In this document: positions 22,127 through 33,088 of the stretch, piece by piece
Numbering within the stretch: position 1 is the first letter of the stretch
How the letters are laid out: each line of letters opens with the position of its first letter
DNA from: Whalleya microplaca
Taxonomy: Eukaryota; Ascomycota; Sordariomycetes; Xylariales; Xylariaceae
Direction: 5' to 3'
DNA length: 64,000 nucleotides
NCBI GenBank assembly: GCA_022497155.1
Contig: MU385710.1
Location: forward strand, 620,001-684,000
Notes under the pieces: generated by a model
Told to the model about the DNA's origin: nothing
Database searches by the model: none
The model's input: only the letters and a program-made list of their open reading frames with translations
Translations under genes and position numbers: made by a program

Positions 22127-24389
22127 ATGGCCACCTGTGAGTTTGTATATATTACTGCGACTTTCATTTGTTGAATAGAATTCTAATTCTGCTCTTCTCT
22201 AGTCCGCCTACTTGAGCGATCGACCCGCCTCCCTGATCCACTCTCTGAAGCCTTCCTGGAGGCCAAAGAGGCCCTACGGGAATGTCGTGCCTTAATTGAG
22301 ACAAATTCGTCGTATATGAAATACGACCGAGTATTAGGATGGGGGGAATATGGAATCGTCACAATGTGGAAGGTGTATAATCAGCGGGGAAACCAGTGAG
22401 TCTCCTCCAATGTCATCCATCGCCCTGTATATGTTGTTTCAAGGGGAAGCCTCCATATTATGATATAATTGCGAGTCAACTTCTCCCAACATAGATATTA
22501 CTACTCTCGACAATCCACCAAACTGCCTAGTACGATGAGATATTGATTTTGAGGGCTGTAGTGAGCGAAACGTGGCTGTCAAATACTTTCTTCACGAAAA
22601 CGAAAAGTGGCAACTAAGAAACGAGATCAAATGGATGAAGGTATGCCCTGGTCCCCATCCTATGTCTCCTACTACCTAGCTCTAACAAAATATGCGTAGG
22701 AGTTCCATAACCTAGAACATTTTGCGCAATTAGTCCAGTTGGACGAAAATGTATTGCCCCGCCAATACTATAACAACGAGAAACGGACGCAGACCCTGAT
22801 GATCATGGAGGTATTCCCGCGATGTGATCTCCAAGAATTAATATACCGCATAAACGGGGCAGCTGCTTTGAACCCGGGGGCTATCAACAAGAGGATGGAG
22901 TATATCCCAACCAGAAGTCTCTGGAGAATATTCCTATGTTGTAAGTTACACGATCCTGTTCCGTGGTAGTGCATGCGCTGATACAAAAGTACTAGTGACG
23001 AGGGCTATCATCGGACTAGCTTACCGGCCACCGCCTATTTCACGTAATGGCACATATCGTGAAGTAGTCCGAGATAACAGGAGGGCTAGATCGGTGGTTC
23101 ATTTCGATCTCGATCCCGCAAATGGTAAAAGAATTCTACGACCCCTATTTGGCCGATTTCCATCTGCTAACACTAAGCAGTATTCATCGGAAAATTCGAC
23201 AGCGATCCTGCAAATAGTGAGTAACTTCTGCTATTCCCATCTACCCCGATTTTCATATATTAACATTGAACAGTATTTGGCTTAGGATTCGACGAGATTG
23301 TCGCACGGCACCGATATGTGCCAGCGCTCAAGGTTAGACTCCCTTGTACCGTGGCTCTGGCTCAGATATGCTAAATCTCATCACAGCTGGGCGATTTTGG
23401 ATTCTCGGCAGAATGGAAGGACAGAGCAGATCAATTAGCGTAAGATCAGCTGCTACCTGGATTTCATTGAGACTTTCAACTAATTTGTCAAACGCAACAG
23501 TAAGCAGCTGATAGGCCATCGAGGAAAACAACCATACTATGCACCCGTATGCCATGATTCACTACTTGGTTTACTGGATTGATGGCTGACTGATTTCTGA
23601 AGGAACAACGATGCGAAACAAGAATGCAATCAAATGGGGCTTTCGGGTCACATACGAACGTGTGGGGGATTGGACTTGTATGTATTTCACTTTGTGGTAA
23701 CCCGTGGCTCAAGCTGACTAGAATAACAGATCATGGTTAACCTTATGAGTATGTTTTTACAAAGCTATTTGATGCCTATTCGAACCAGCTTGTTTTTTCA
23801 GGAGACATCATGAGTTCCGACTCCTGAGATATGGCTTACAGCACACACATTTTCGCTCGATGGGGGTTTTACTAACTCTTATTCTTGTACAGCAAAGTCA
23901 CATCCGACCATTAATGCTTCCGAAGTTCGCAATGTAATATTACACGACAACACTCCATATCAAATCAATACCTGGGCTCCGTACCTGGTCGAGCCATCAG
24001 CCAAACTGGCCGCCGATAACATCGCGAACGGTGATCTAGCTCGGATACCCTATAATCTCCGCTTGGCAGTCGCTCTCTGCATGTCGGACGATGCGAAGGA
24101 GCGACCCAGTCTAGACGAGCTTCTCGAGATCATCCAAGAGAATATCCAGAGAGGGGACGAGGCAGCCAGGCGTGACAGGGGTGCGGGCGAGGGCGCGAGA
24201 GTGGCTAAGCCAGATGACTGGTACCGGACACGGCTGGTCAATGCCGATGATGAGGATGACGAATTGATATCCAAGTTCGCCCGTGATTATTTCCTCTGGA
24301 GTGACCCGTACAAGAACGACATATACGAGGCTTACTGGGACGCCGCGGAGGACGCGGGGGACGTGGAGGACGCGGGGGACGCTCAGTAG
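22127..24389 (+). CDS. Protein-kinase-like gene 2, apparently intact (478 aa)
   Basis: Twelve exons join in frame: 22127-22136, 22203-22395, 22562-22640, 22700-22940, 22996-23124, 23181-23216, 23274-23332, 23387-23439, 23501-23546, 23603-23677, 23730-23748 and 23893-24389. The joined product has every kinase landmark: glycine loop LGWGEYGIV, Lys in NVAVKYF, Glu in RNEIKWM, catalytic loop HFDLDPAN, LGDFGFS, an APE split by an intron (YYAP|E), HTNVWGIGL and the Arg in KERPSLDEL. Between the catalytic loop and DFG there is an unusual insert (FDSDPANIFGLGFDEIVARH). The acidic C-terminus ends in DAGDVEDAGD-type repeats. Eleven introns in 2.3 kb, one exon of only 10 bp, is high for this window. No subfamily is recognised, and the substrate is unknown. 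Confidence 0.82.
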
Positions 24390-24743
24390 TATTCTTTTTC
24401 AAGGAGGCAGAATCATTCTATTGCATAATATATCGCATAATACACCTTTTATTTCTGGGATCTGTGAAGGATTTCGAATAGTTGTCTGCTAATCCTTTTG
24501 TGAGTCATGCCATTGGCATGTGGTGTGAGAACAAGCTTTACTTGGCGTGTGGATCTAGAAATATCAGAATAACCCAGGCTCCAGCAATGTAATAGAGCAC
24601 AGCCACACTGGGGACATTCCCATGTCCTATAAATGGCAAGTTGTGATTCTTGTTTAACTAACAATATCCAGCCAATTCGCGTGTTCGCTTTGTAATCGTA
24701 CTCCGATTCTTCTTCCGACGAGAGATCAACTTCACGCCTCGAA
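24390..24743. other. Short spacer
   Basis: 354 bp between two plus-strand genes. It must hold the 3' end of the kinase-like gene and the promoter of the dioxygenase gene. No distinctive element is seen. Confidence 0.6.
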
Positions 24744-25499
24744 ATGACAACAGACACGGCAGCAAGCCTTGAACTGGAACTTCTAAGCGGGCCAGCTCCC
24801 AGCTCTTGCAAAGCTCGGATTATCAATTTCAACGAGACGGAAGTGGAGGAATATGGCGACTACTTCGCCATGGTCATCGAGGATATCTTAACGCGGAAAG
24901 AATGCGCGGACCTCCTCGCGCTCGTCCAGCCGCCGGACAATGGACCGTGGCCCGTCGCCACCGTGACGGCGTATAACGGCACTCGGATCCTATACAAGTC
25001 CTCCCGCCACTGCGGTCGAATCATCCACCCATCGCAATTCCTCGCGGATCGCCTCCTGGAGCGCATCCTCCCCCACCTGCCACCTGAGATCGTGACTCTG
25101 AGCAACGCGCCCGACATCACGGGCCAGAACCCCGTGATCCGCAAGGAGACGTGGAGGATCGCTCGCTTGAACGATGACTTGCGGTTCCTGAAGTACGAAC
25201 CGGGGGATTACTTCCGGCCGCACTGCGATGGGCACTCCGTTGCGAAGGATGGGGCGGAGAAGAGCTTTCTGACCGTGCATTTGTATCTGAATGGGGGCGG
25301 TGATGATGATATTGTGGAAGGCGGGGCGACGAGATTCGCAGTGGATTTCGAGGACCCTGATGCAGGGAAGCTCGATGTCAACCCAAAGGCTGGGAGCCTA
25401 GTGATATTTCAGCAAAGGGATATGTATCATGAAGAGGTAGAGGTGAGCAAGGGGACTAAGTATACAGTAAGGACGGACGTCATGTATCAAAAGGTCTAA
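24744..25499 (+). CDS. 2-oxoglutarate/Fe(II) dioxygenase, prolyl 4-hydroxylase-like (251 aa)
   Basis: Single exon. The double-stranded beta-helix metal site is visible: HxD as His160-Cys-Asp162 in YFRPHCDGH, and the distal His229 in MYHEEVEV. Lys239 in KGTKYTVRTDV is where prolyl 4-hydroxylases bind the 2-oxoglutarate carboxylate. FLTVHLYLN and GGATRF are typical core strands, and CRIIHPSQ-like sequence precedes them. There is no signal peptide, so the protein is probably cytosolic or nuclear. The family hydroxylates protein or small-molecule substrates; which one cannot be told. The start gives MTTDTAASLE and is the first ATG of the frame. Confidence 0.88.
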   Translation: MTTDTAASLELELLSGPAPSSCKARIINFNETEVEEYGDYFAMVIEDILTRKECADLLALVQPPDNGPWPVATVTAYNGTRILYKSSRHCGRIIHPSQFLADRLLERILPHLPPEIVTLSNAPDITGQNPVIRKETWRIARLNDDLRFLKYEPGDYFRPHCDGHSVAKDGAEKSFLTVHLYLNGGGDDDIVEGGATRFAVDFEDPDAGKLDVNPKAGSLVIFQQRDMYHEEVEVSKGTKYTVRTDVMYQKV

Positions 25500-27060
25500 A
25501 TCACACTGGTTAAGACTGTCATTCAGTAATATGTTGCGAGAACCTTCCTCAAATTCGCCTCGCGAAAGGCTTAATATACATACAACAAGATACCACAAAT
25601 TACAAATCCGAACAAGGTGTTTCTGGATTCGGCCTTCGGGTTCAAGGCTGGTACTTTTTACTGTATACCCCTCCCCCCTTGTAAAGCTAACGGCAAGTTT
25701 AACAAGTGCTGCTTCGAGATATATCGATATAAGCGGCAAGTGCGGTAGGGGTTAATTGTGACGCCATCTTGTTCGCATAAGTTTTATATGTTTCTTTTGG
25801 TCATCCGCAGCACATAATTTCCGTGAAGAAAATGAATCCATAACGGAACGGTTCATGCTACGTACTACCCTCGAGCGGCTGCAGGGAGGATACAACGTCC
25901 GCCGCCTATTATATATAAGCCACGCGTCTACGGACGAGTTTTTTTCAGATGCGATATGCTGCCACGTTATAAATACCTAGCCGTCTGCGCCGCCGCGTGG
26001 AATTCTGTAAGCCCAGAGATGTGGCGCTGGTTGTTACAGCGTGCCGCTAGCATACATGATATGCCAATACTAGTCGCGACTTCGTAGCTAGTGAGCATCA
26101 TTTTGGAGGTTATACAAGGTATATTATAGGATGCCTGATGGGCAGCAGATCAGCCTAGGACAATAAAATAAAATAGGGGTAATAAAATAATTGTTATTTC
26201 AAGATAATATTCTATCAACTTAGCAGTAGTAATAAGTGTATTGGGGCATTGTCCTCGAAAGTAACCGCGGCGCAACCTCGCATGAGTCATACCGGTATAA
26301 AGTAACATCTGGGCTGTTGTAATGGGGTGGAAGAAAGGAAAAGGAAGAGATTGGGGTAATAAGGCTGTTCGTCTCTGCAATTCGTAGTACGTACTTGTAG
26401 GGGTATGTAGATATGTTTAACTGTTGCATATTTGTCATGTTATGTTAGTTAGGCATGCAGCTGAGATTCCGCTCGGCCTTTCTGTCATACGGCTATTGGA
26501 GCCAAGACCTGTTGGAAGCTATACGAGATGTAGGAATGCTGTACGAGTATATATATTAGGTACTATTAGATATTATTCGATATTATTGGAATATATAACT
26601 ACCTAATAAAAGATATGATTATTAGACGGCGGCTATATCGGCAATAGATTAAATACGTATTAGGAATACGTACCGCGGCAGCAGGTCTATAAAGACCTGT
26701 CGCCGAACCTTAAACTTAGATTGAAACTTAAAATAATAAGCACCCTCAGAGGGCCTAGAGAATTATTGCTGAATTGATATATTTCTAAGCCCTGAATTAC
26801 AGCCCTTGTCACACTTTCGCCTTCAGCCCAATCGCGAGCATCATTAATTGCTTTGCCATAGAAAGGTCGAGGCAAAACTCCTGCACCCATGTATCAAGCC
26901 TACACATAGTCCTAATCAGCCTTATGTATCTTTTCATTTCTTCTTCTTCTTCAAGCATATCAATCTTTCAAACCTTGTAAGATCAAACATAAGCTATCAG
27001 CGTCTTTTTCCATTTTTTCCTTCCCTCGTAACTCTCTCTGGTATTTCCTACTATTAACAA
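25500..27060. other. AT-rich non-coding region
   Basis: No gene is seen. Between 26090 and 26680 the DNA is rich in TATTA/TAATA words and looks like an old degraded repeat. A hairpin lies at 26676-26705. A pyrimidine-rich leader (TTTCTTCTTCTTCTTC) precedes the transporter start. Confidence 0.55.
26676..26705. repeat. Imperfect 13-bp inverted repeat (hairpin)
   Basis: The left arm 26676-26688 and right arm 26693-26705 pair with two mismatches around a 4-base loop; the inner seven pairs (CAGGTCT/AGACCTG) are perfect. It is GC-rich within AT-rich surroundings and may be a surviving end of a decayed element. Confidence 0.45.
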
Positions 27061-29212
27061 ATGGGACACGAGATAAATCAAAGTGGGTTACACGTCGGCT
27101 CTGTACCAGAAATGTACCCCTTGGAACAGCTGGACGTGGATTCTTCGATGCAATTAACTCGCTCTGAGGCAGACGTGTCAACTCTTGACCCTCCGGCTTC
27201 CTCAAAAAAGGAGACGAATAGTGATATGGAGACATTGCCACCCCTTCCTCGAGACGAAGAGAGCGGCTCAACAATCCAATACGAACAAAGTCTAGCATCA
27301 GCCCTCGTTGAGTGGGATGGACCAGATGATCCAGCGAATCCCCAAAACTGGAACTGGAAGAAGAAAATGTGGTTTACTATTTTGTTTTCAATATGCACAT
27401 TTGCAGTTTCGTTTGGGAGCAGTGTTCTCGCTTCTGCAGTCATCGTGCTCTCTGAGGACTATCATATCAGCCCTACTGTGGCTGGGCTTTCCATCACCGT
27501 TTATGTTCTTGGATTTGCTGCTGGTCCTTTAGTATGGGGTCCAGTCTCTGAGTAAGCCGGGCTGTCGAGAGAGGGAATCATTGAAGACATTACTAATGAG
27601 TACATTCCACGATGTAGATATATGGGACGTTACTGGCCGTTCATGATCGGTTATGTTGGCTTCAGGTGTTTCACCATCGGTGTCGCCTGTGCACAAAACT
27701 CGTATACCATCATGATCTGCCGCTTCATGCAAGGAGCCTGGGGTGTCTCGGCCGTCACAGTCACTCCCGGAATCATCGTAGATTTATGGGATATTTGAAC
27801 ACGGGCCCTCGCGACAATAGCATGGTCGATGACGATAATAATCGGACCCACCTTCGGCCCAATTATTGGAAGTTTTACAGTGAAAAACGAGAGTTTAGGT
27901 TGGCGATGGACAATGTGGTGAGCAACTGCATTTCACATGTTGCGGAGATTATCATAGGGATTAAGGCTAATGAAGCCAATTATACAGGTTCACTCTAATT
28001 ATGTCTGCATGCCCCTTCATCCCTGTTGCTCTTACAACGGGTGAGACGTGGGGACCGATCATTCTCCAGAGGAAGGCCGCCCGGCTGCGGGTTGAAACTA
28101 AGAATTGGGCACTTCATTCAAAGCGTGATGAAGTACCAGTAGATCCAAGGGCGCTCATGCTAAAGTACGGTCTCAAACCGCTGCAGATGCTTATCTATGA
28201 GCCTATTCTAGATGCCATTACGCTTTATAACTGCTTCGTCTACGGCATTATATATCTTACCTTTGAGGTGAGTCGACAAGAACTGACATACAGAACCTTG
28301 GACTGACAGAATGTAGGCATACCCTTATGCTTTTGGGACAGTACGAAAATGGGAGTCTGGTGTGTCATCGCTGCCTTTCTTATCCCTTTTAGTTGGATAC
28401 ATCATAGCGTCCATTATTGCTATTACTATACACCTACAGATTATAGACAAGAAGCTTACCAAAGGTGTGCACCTAATGAGACTGGCCCCGGTACTCACGT
28501 AACTTACACACATTCTTAGGCATCCAGCCGCCTCCAGAAGATCAGCTTCCAACTATGATCGTCGGTAGCTTCAGCCTCGTTATCGGTTCGTCTATCAAAG
28601 CTATATATCAAACAGATAACTGACATTCAATACTTCCCAGGTCTCTTCTGGTTCGCGTGGACATCCTCTCCAAACATCACATGGATACCGCAAATCATCG
28701 CTGGGCCATTTATTGGTTGCGGCATCAGCCTTATGTTTATACCCTGCATCACATATGTTATCGAGTGCTATCTCGCCGATGCAAACAGTGCTTTAGCGGC
28801 CAACACGATTGTACGAAGCGCTGTGGCGGCTGCGTTTCCTCTTTTTGCAACGCCAATGTACGCAAAGCTTGGTGTGCCATGGGTATGTAGATCTTTAAGT
28901 GAATCTTAAGAGCAGAAAGAAACATTTGCTGACACTGGTTCTCTTCACACAGGCAACCTCATTGCTGGTACGTATTACATCCTGTCTATTCCAGCTTGAC
29001 TTGAATCTATGTCTATCTTTATAGGATATTTCTCGAGTTGACAATCCCGAGACCTGAATAAGAACTTCCGGGTTTACCAAAAAGAGCATTTACTAACTCA
29101 GGATTGGATATAGGGTTTTCTGTGTTTGATTTTTATACCTGCACCCATTGTATTTTACTTGTTCGGAAAGAAGATACGCGGCTGGAGCAAATTTGCATTC
29201 GATATCGATTAG
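27061..29212 (+). pseudogene. MFS transporter with a single in-frame stop
   Basis: Eight exons join to a 547-codon frame: 27061-27551, 27618-27917, 27988-28267, 28317-28464, 28520-28585, 28641-28882, 28953-28967 and 29114-29212. The order is a hydrophilic N-terminus, then WDGPDDPANPQNWNWKKK (typical of the fungal DHA1-like drug/polyamine proton-antiporter group), FAVSFGSSVLASAVI, the GRYWPFMIG loop, CRFMQGAWG, GPTFGPIIGSF, LGWRWTMW, TTGETWGPIILQRKA, and the C-terminal helices with DANSALAANTIVRSAVAAAFPLF. Only one lesion is seen: TGA at 27796-27798 where the family has an aromatic or other residue in DI-x-TR. All splice sites and the rest of the frame are intact. It is a very recent pseudogene, a strain-specific null allele or a base error. 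Confidence 0.85.
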
Positions 29213-29940
29213 CGAATCAGTGTCCAAACTGCAATGGCAGGAGGGGATTATGTTGAAGCATGGCTGCAGTGATGTTAATGCGCGGATATTATGTTGTAGG
29301 GAACATCGTCGTGGGTTACAATCTAAGAGGATACTCTCTACCCCTATTCAATATATATAGATAACGGAGCAGGTCATACCAACTAGTTGGAAAGAGCCAA
29401 ATTGTGGGAGGAGTCTATATACTAGGCTTCACCTCTTCAACATCACTAATGCAAGCACCATTCTAAACCCCTACAATATTTTGTTTCATCAGACAATTTT
29501 GACATAATTGCTCAATGATGTCACTTGCTATATATTGAATGTGTGGTCATAGTCAAAGCGCCGTGTAATTGCCCGTTCATACGTGATTTAAGTTAAAGAT
29601 GAACTGTATTACCAACCTAGTACAACTAACATTAAATAAGTTCATTGGCATATTCGTGTCTCTTCCCAGGATTGCATCCTGTTCAGCATAGTGATTCTCT
29701 TTGTCACCAAAAAGGACATGCTCGCGGTACTTCCCCCCTTCTCATTGTTTTTCTTTGAAACTAATATTAGCACAGCATTTTGACCTTTCAGGCTTTCCAA
29801 ATCCGATCATATTGTCAATTTCCTTGTCTGTATTGTTCTAGGGAACCTTCGAGGACGCATGAACACTGCTGTATGCAAACCATGCTCTCTATGCAAGATC
29901 GTCAACCCTCACCTTCGATCCGGCTTTCAATACGCTTACG
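29213..29940. other. Spacer
   Basis: Transporter 3' flank and promoter of the next gene. AT-rich, with no further exon recognised. Confidence 0.6.
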
Positions 29941-31374
29941 ATGGCCGAGTCAGCGCAAGACGATCTGGATGGGCAGCTCCAGGAACCTCAAGTTGAGGAG
30001 CCTGTTCAAAATGATGAGCAGGATGGATACATTGAAGATGACGGGGAACCAGACATGGTAAATATGATGCCTTGGTATTTGGACGCATGGTTCTGGTGGT
30101 CAACTATTGTACATCGTGGAGAAGAACCCGACGAAGGCGTGCCACTGGAGTACCCACCAGATGCCGTAGCGGATCATCCAAAAGATGCCCCGTTTCCATT
30201 CAACCTTGACGCGACATGGTACTGTGCTGCATTGTTAGCACTTATACTCTGCGTACACTGCGAACTGGATACTTTCTGGTTGCTCCGACACGGATATCTG
30301 CATTATCTCATGAGAGTATCTTTTAAAACGTGGATGACCGTGGCGATATCCATTTTCAGTACTCTCGTATTCGAAATTTTGGGCAATATTTTTCAAATAT
30401 TCAGAGATCACTTTGCCGAGGAACTCGAAGAATGGATCAACCTCTTGCTTGTGGAGCGTACTGGTTGGGGTCCAGTTGATGCAGATGGGGGCGCCATTCA
30501 GGATGAAAACGGACATATTGAGTTTTATAGAGATACTCGTCACCTCCTTGAACCGACTCGTGAAGCAATCATCGGATATTCCATCCTTATTTACCACTAT
30601 TCAATCATGTGTAGTGGCTCGGTGCTCTATGGCATGGGCGCTTTAGCATCCAGGTGGTTACTGGACAAAGTAGCTGGATTTGCATCTAATGAACTAGCCA
30701 ACTTCATCTCCAACATCCCTTCTATCTTCTCCCTTCCCACAGCTAGTGAAGATGAATCATCAAGCTTAGCTACGCTGCTATGGGAATTTGGTATCCCAGC
30801 ATCCTTTCAGATCGCCATCGCGGCATTCTTGTACTTGTGCGTTTTCTTGTATATGGCAAAGGCAGAAACACCAAACATCTTATTCCACCAGCTCCCGGAC
30901 CCTTTCTGCAAACTTATGTTTCAGCTTTTCCGCGCGACCTCGATGCATTTGTTAGCGTACACGGCTTACCAAATCGTTTGCATCTGCGTTGTTGGTGCGA
31001 AGGTCGGATTCTCTTACGACATGAACGATGATCCTTTGGGAGGCAGCCTACTCGTCGCTCATCGCAACTACCATTTGTTCCCAGGCGCTGCATTACTATC
31101 ATTCATTACCCATTACATTATCAAAAGTATCTGCAAGCTCTACGTCCGCCTCAGTTGGAACCTTTGGAGCGACTACATAACGTGGATGACGGTTAAGTCG
31201 AAAGGTGGAGTTTTGGCAAACAAGCTTATTTATAGGGGATTAATGAACGAAGATATGGAAATATTCAACATCGATAAAAGGGTCATCGCTAGAGTGGCAA
31301 TGACGGCTCTGTTTGGGTTGAAGAGCTCGTGGCCCGCTAGGATGAGGTTGAGTAGTGTAGAAGGGATAAACTAA
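29941..31374 (+). CDS. Unknown multi-pass membrane protein (477 aa)
   Basis: The long single exon starts at an ATG giving MAESAQDDLDG. An acidic N-terminal 60 residues precede about six hydrophobic segments: TWYCAALLALILCVHC, WMTVAISIFSTLVFEILG, AIIGYSILIYHYSIMCSG, FQIAIAAFLYLCVFLYM, LLAYTAYQIVCICVVG and LFPGAALLSFITHYII. Between the second and third is a soluble loop of about 60 residues containing FRDHFAEELEEWINLLL. No transport, glycosylation or enzyme motif is visible and I do not recognise the family. The membrane location is inferred from hydrophobicity. It sits next to the broken MFS gene, but nothing shows a functional link. Confidence 0.75.
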   Translation: MAESAQDDLDGQLQEPQVEEPVQNDEQDGYIEDDGEPDMVNMMPWYLDAWFWWSTIVHRGEEPDEGVPLEYPPDAVADHPKDAPFPFNLDATWYCAALLALILCVHCELDTFWLLRHGYLHYLMRVSFKTWMTVAISIFSTLVFEILGNIFQIFRDHFAEELEEWINLLLVERTGWGPVDADGGAIQDENGHIEFYRDTRHLLEPTREAIIGYSILIYHYSIMCSGSVLYGMGALASRWLLDKVAGFASNELANFISNIPSIFSLPTASEDESSSLATLLWEFGIPASFQIAIAAFLYLCVFLYMAKAETPNILFHQLPDPFCKLMFQLFRATSMHLLAYTAYQIVCICVVGAKVGFSYDMNDDPLGGSLLVAHRNYHLFPGAALLSFITHYIIKSICKLYVRLSWNLWSDYITWMTVKSKGGVLANKLIYRGLMNEDMEIFNIDKRVIARVAMTALFGLKSSWPARMRLSSVEGIN

Positions 31375-31954
31375 ACGCCCTTAGGCAAATTTGTTTCTGT
31401 TTAAACTGTTGATATTAGGCCATTCCTATGGAATTATGTACATATGTAGGTATTCAAGTCAGGAGTATGAGGTTAGGGTCAGAAAGGATCCAGAGGTGGG
31501 GATACGCGATGGAGGGGGCTCTCAGATCTCAGCCTGTAAAGGCTCGCAGAAAGCCATTGGAGGACGGAAACTCTATTCACGAAAGACCATGAAGGAATGA
31601 TAGTATTGAAAAGCAGGATGAAGGGTGAAAATTATGTTTACTGTAACCGCTGAGGGGTGCCCAGATAAACTCGCGGTCAGCTAGGGGTAGCTACTGTATC
31701 TACTAAGAGCTAACACTGGATTCCTGGCCTCATTTAAATGATATCTCGCATTGGGTAGCAAACAAATCAATATATAGACAACGCAGCAAGCGAGGATTTG
31801 GCAAATTTGAAACACGGCATCGTTTGGACTTTATAAGTTGTAAGAATGTATATACAAGAATATATAGGGGGACAACAGATTTGAGCGTGAGCCATGTTTG
31901 CAACTCACGACTCAAGCGATCGACCTTTGTCCATGATTCTCTAGTGTGAACCTC
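31375..31954. other. Spacer between convergent genes
   Basis: 3' flanks of the membrane protein and the AA9 gene. No feature seen beyond ordinary AT-rich sequence. Confidence 0.6.
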
Positions 31955-33088
31955 CTAGTTGGCAACGCACTGAGAGTAGTAGGGGTTTTGTTCCTTGCAA
32001 GTTCCCGCGGCGCAAGTTGTAGCTCCCGAATAATTGCTGCCACCACATTGGCCGTAAAGAGCAACTGAGCCTGAGCTTGAGCCTGAGCCTGAGCCAATAG
32101 CTGTTGAGGTAGCTGATCCCGATGACGCGGCTGAAGTAGGAGCCCTGGTCTGGGTAACTAGGGTAGTAGGGACGGCAGATGTAACGAGAGAGGTCGCAGC
32201 ACGTGTGGTAGCGGCAGACGAGGCTGCAGAAGTAGCTACAGATGTAGCAACAGATTTAGCAGCAGAAGTAGAAGCAGAAGTAGCAGCAGAAGTAGCTGCT
32301 GCCTTGGAGGTAGCTACAGCTGACGAGGCAACGGCTTTCACCGACGTAGAGGCTGAGCCGGAACCTGAACCAGATCCAGACCAGACTGTAGGTCCGGGGA
32401 TAGTATACGCAGCATAGGGGGTGGTATACAGATTATAGACGATACCGGGGTCAGTGGAAGTGTAACCGGTATTGAAGTCAAAGTTCTCGGATGGCGTCGT
32501 GGAACCGGAACCGGTCACCTCAAGCTGAACACAACTGGGGTAGAATTGGGCGCCACGAGCCGAGTTGCTAGCATATGCAACATCGGCCTCATGAAGGGCA
32601 ATAATCTCCTGACGGAGCAAGTACTTGCCGGCGGCGAGGCCGGATGGGAGCGTTACCTCCTTCTTGCCCTTGTTGGAAATGAGAGTGTCAACTGCCCAGG
32701 TCTGATCAGTCAGACCTTCTTCGTTGATTTTGGTCCAGATCGCGTCAGCTCCGTTGCCTTCAGTATAGGGCGCGATGTAGGTAATGATGGGACCCTTGTG
32801 GGAAGAATCGATGATGTCGTCACCTCGGGTGTTGTGGTACCACTCGAAGGTAACTTTGTCACCAGCCGCTGCTGAGACAAAGCTGGCTACGGCTGTGCCA
32901 CCGTTGACGTTGCAGACAAGATCAGAGCTCGTCAGATCTTTGACAGGATTGTTATTCGGAGGAGAGCGAATATAAACGTTACGCCCATCACCTTGGTCTT
33001 CATCATTGACCCAAACACTGAATACGGTGGTATGTGCCGACACAATTGTAGCAAAAGCCGCGGTAGCAATCAGGTTAGAGAAATGCAT
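31955..33088 (-). CDS. AA9 lytic polysaccharide monooxygenase with CBM1 (377 aa)
   Basis: Single exon. I place the start at 33088 because it gives a proper signal peptide ([18 protein letters not shown]) followed by the obligatory N-terminal His19 ([10 protein letters not shown]); an open frame extends upstream but would bury the signal. The copper brace is His19 and His97 ([13 protein letters not shown]), with axial Tyr183 in [11 protein letters not shown] and conserved His166 and Gln160 in RQEIIALHE. Cys59 and Cys186 form the usual disulfide. A Ser/Ala/Thr linker of about 110 residues with imperfect SAATSA-type repeats leads to a C-terminal CBM1 ([20 protein letters not shown]). The secreted enzyme cleaves cellulose oxidatively. 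The gene implies a plant-biomass-degrading life style. Confidence 0.95.
   Translation of the reverse strand: MHFSNLIATAAFATIVSAHTTVFSVWVNDEDQGDGRNVYIRSPPNNNPVKDLTSSDLVCNVNGGTAVASFVSAAAGDKVTFEWYHNTRGDDIIDSSHKGPIITYIAPYTEGNGADAIWTKINEEGLTDQTWAVDTLISNKGKKEVTLPSGLAAGKYLLRQEIIALHEADVAYASNSARGAQFYPSCVQLEVTGSGSTTPSENFDFNTGYTSTDPGIVYNLYTTPYAAYTIPGPTVWSGSGSGSGSASTSVKAVASSAVATSKAAATSAATSASTSAAKSVATSVATSAASSAATTRAATSLVTSAVPTTLVTQTRAPTSAASSGSATSTAIGSGSGSSSGSVALYGQCGGSNYSGATTCAAGTCKEQNPYYSQCVAN

Noticed and set aside
27061..33088. A secondary-metabolite or transport cluster around the MFS gene
   Set aside because: No synthase, tailoring enzyme set or pathway regulator is present, and the MFS gene itself is interrupted.
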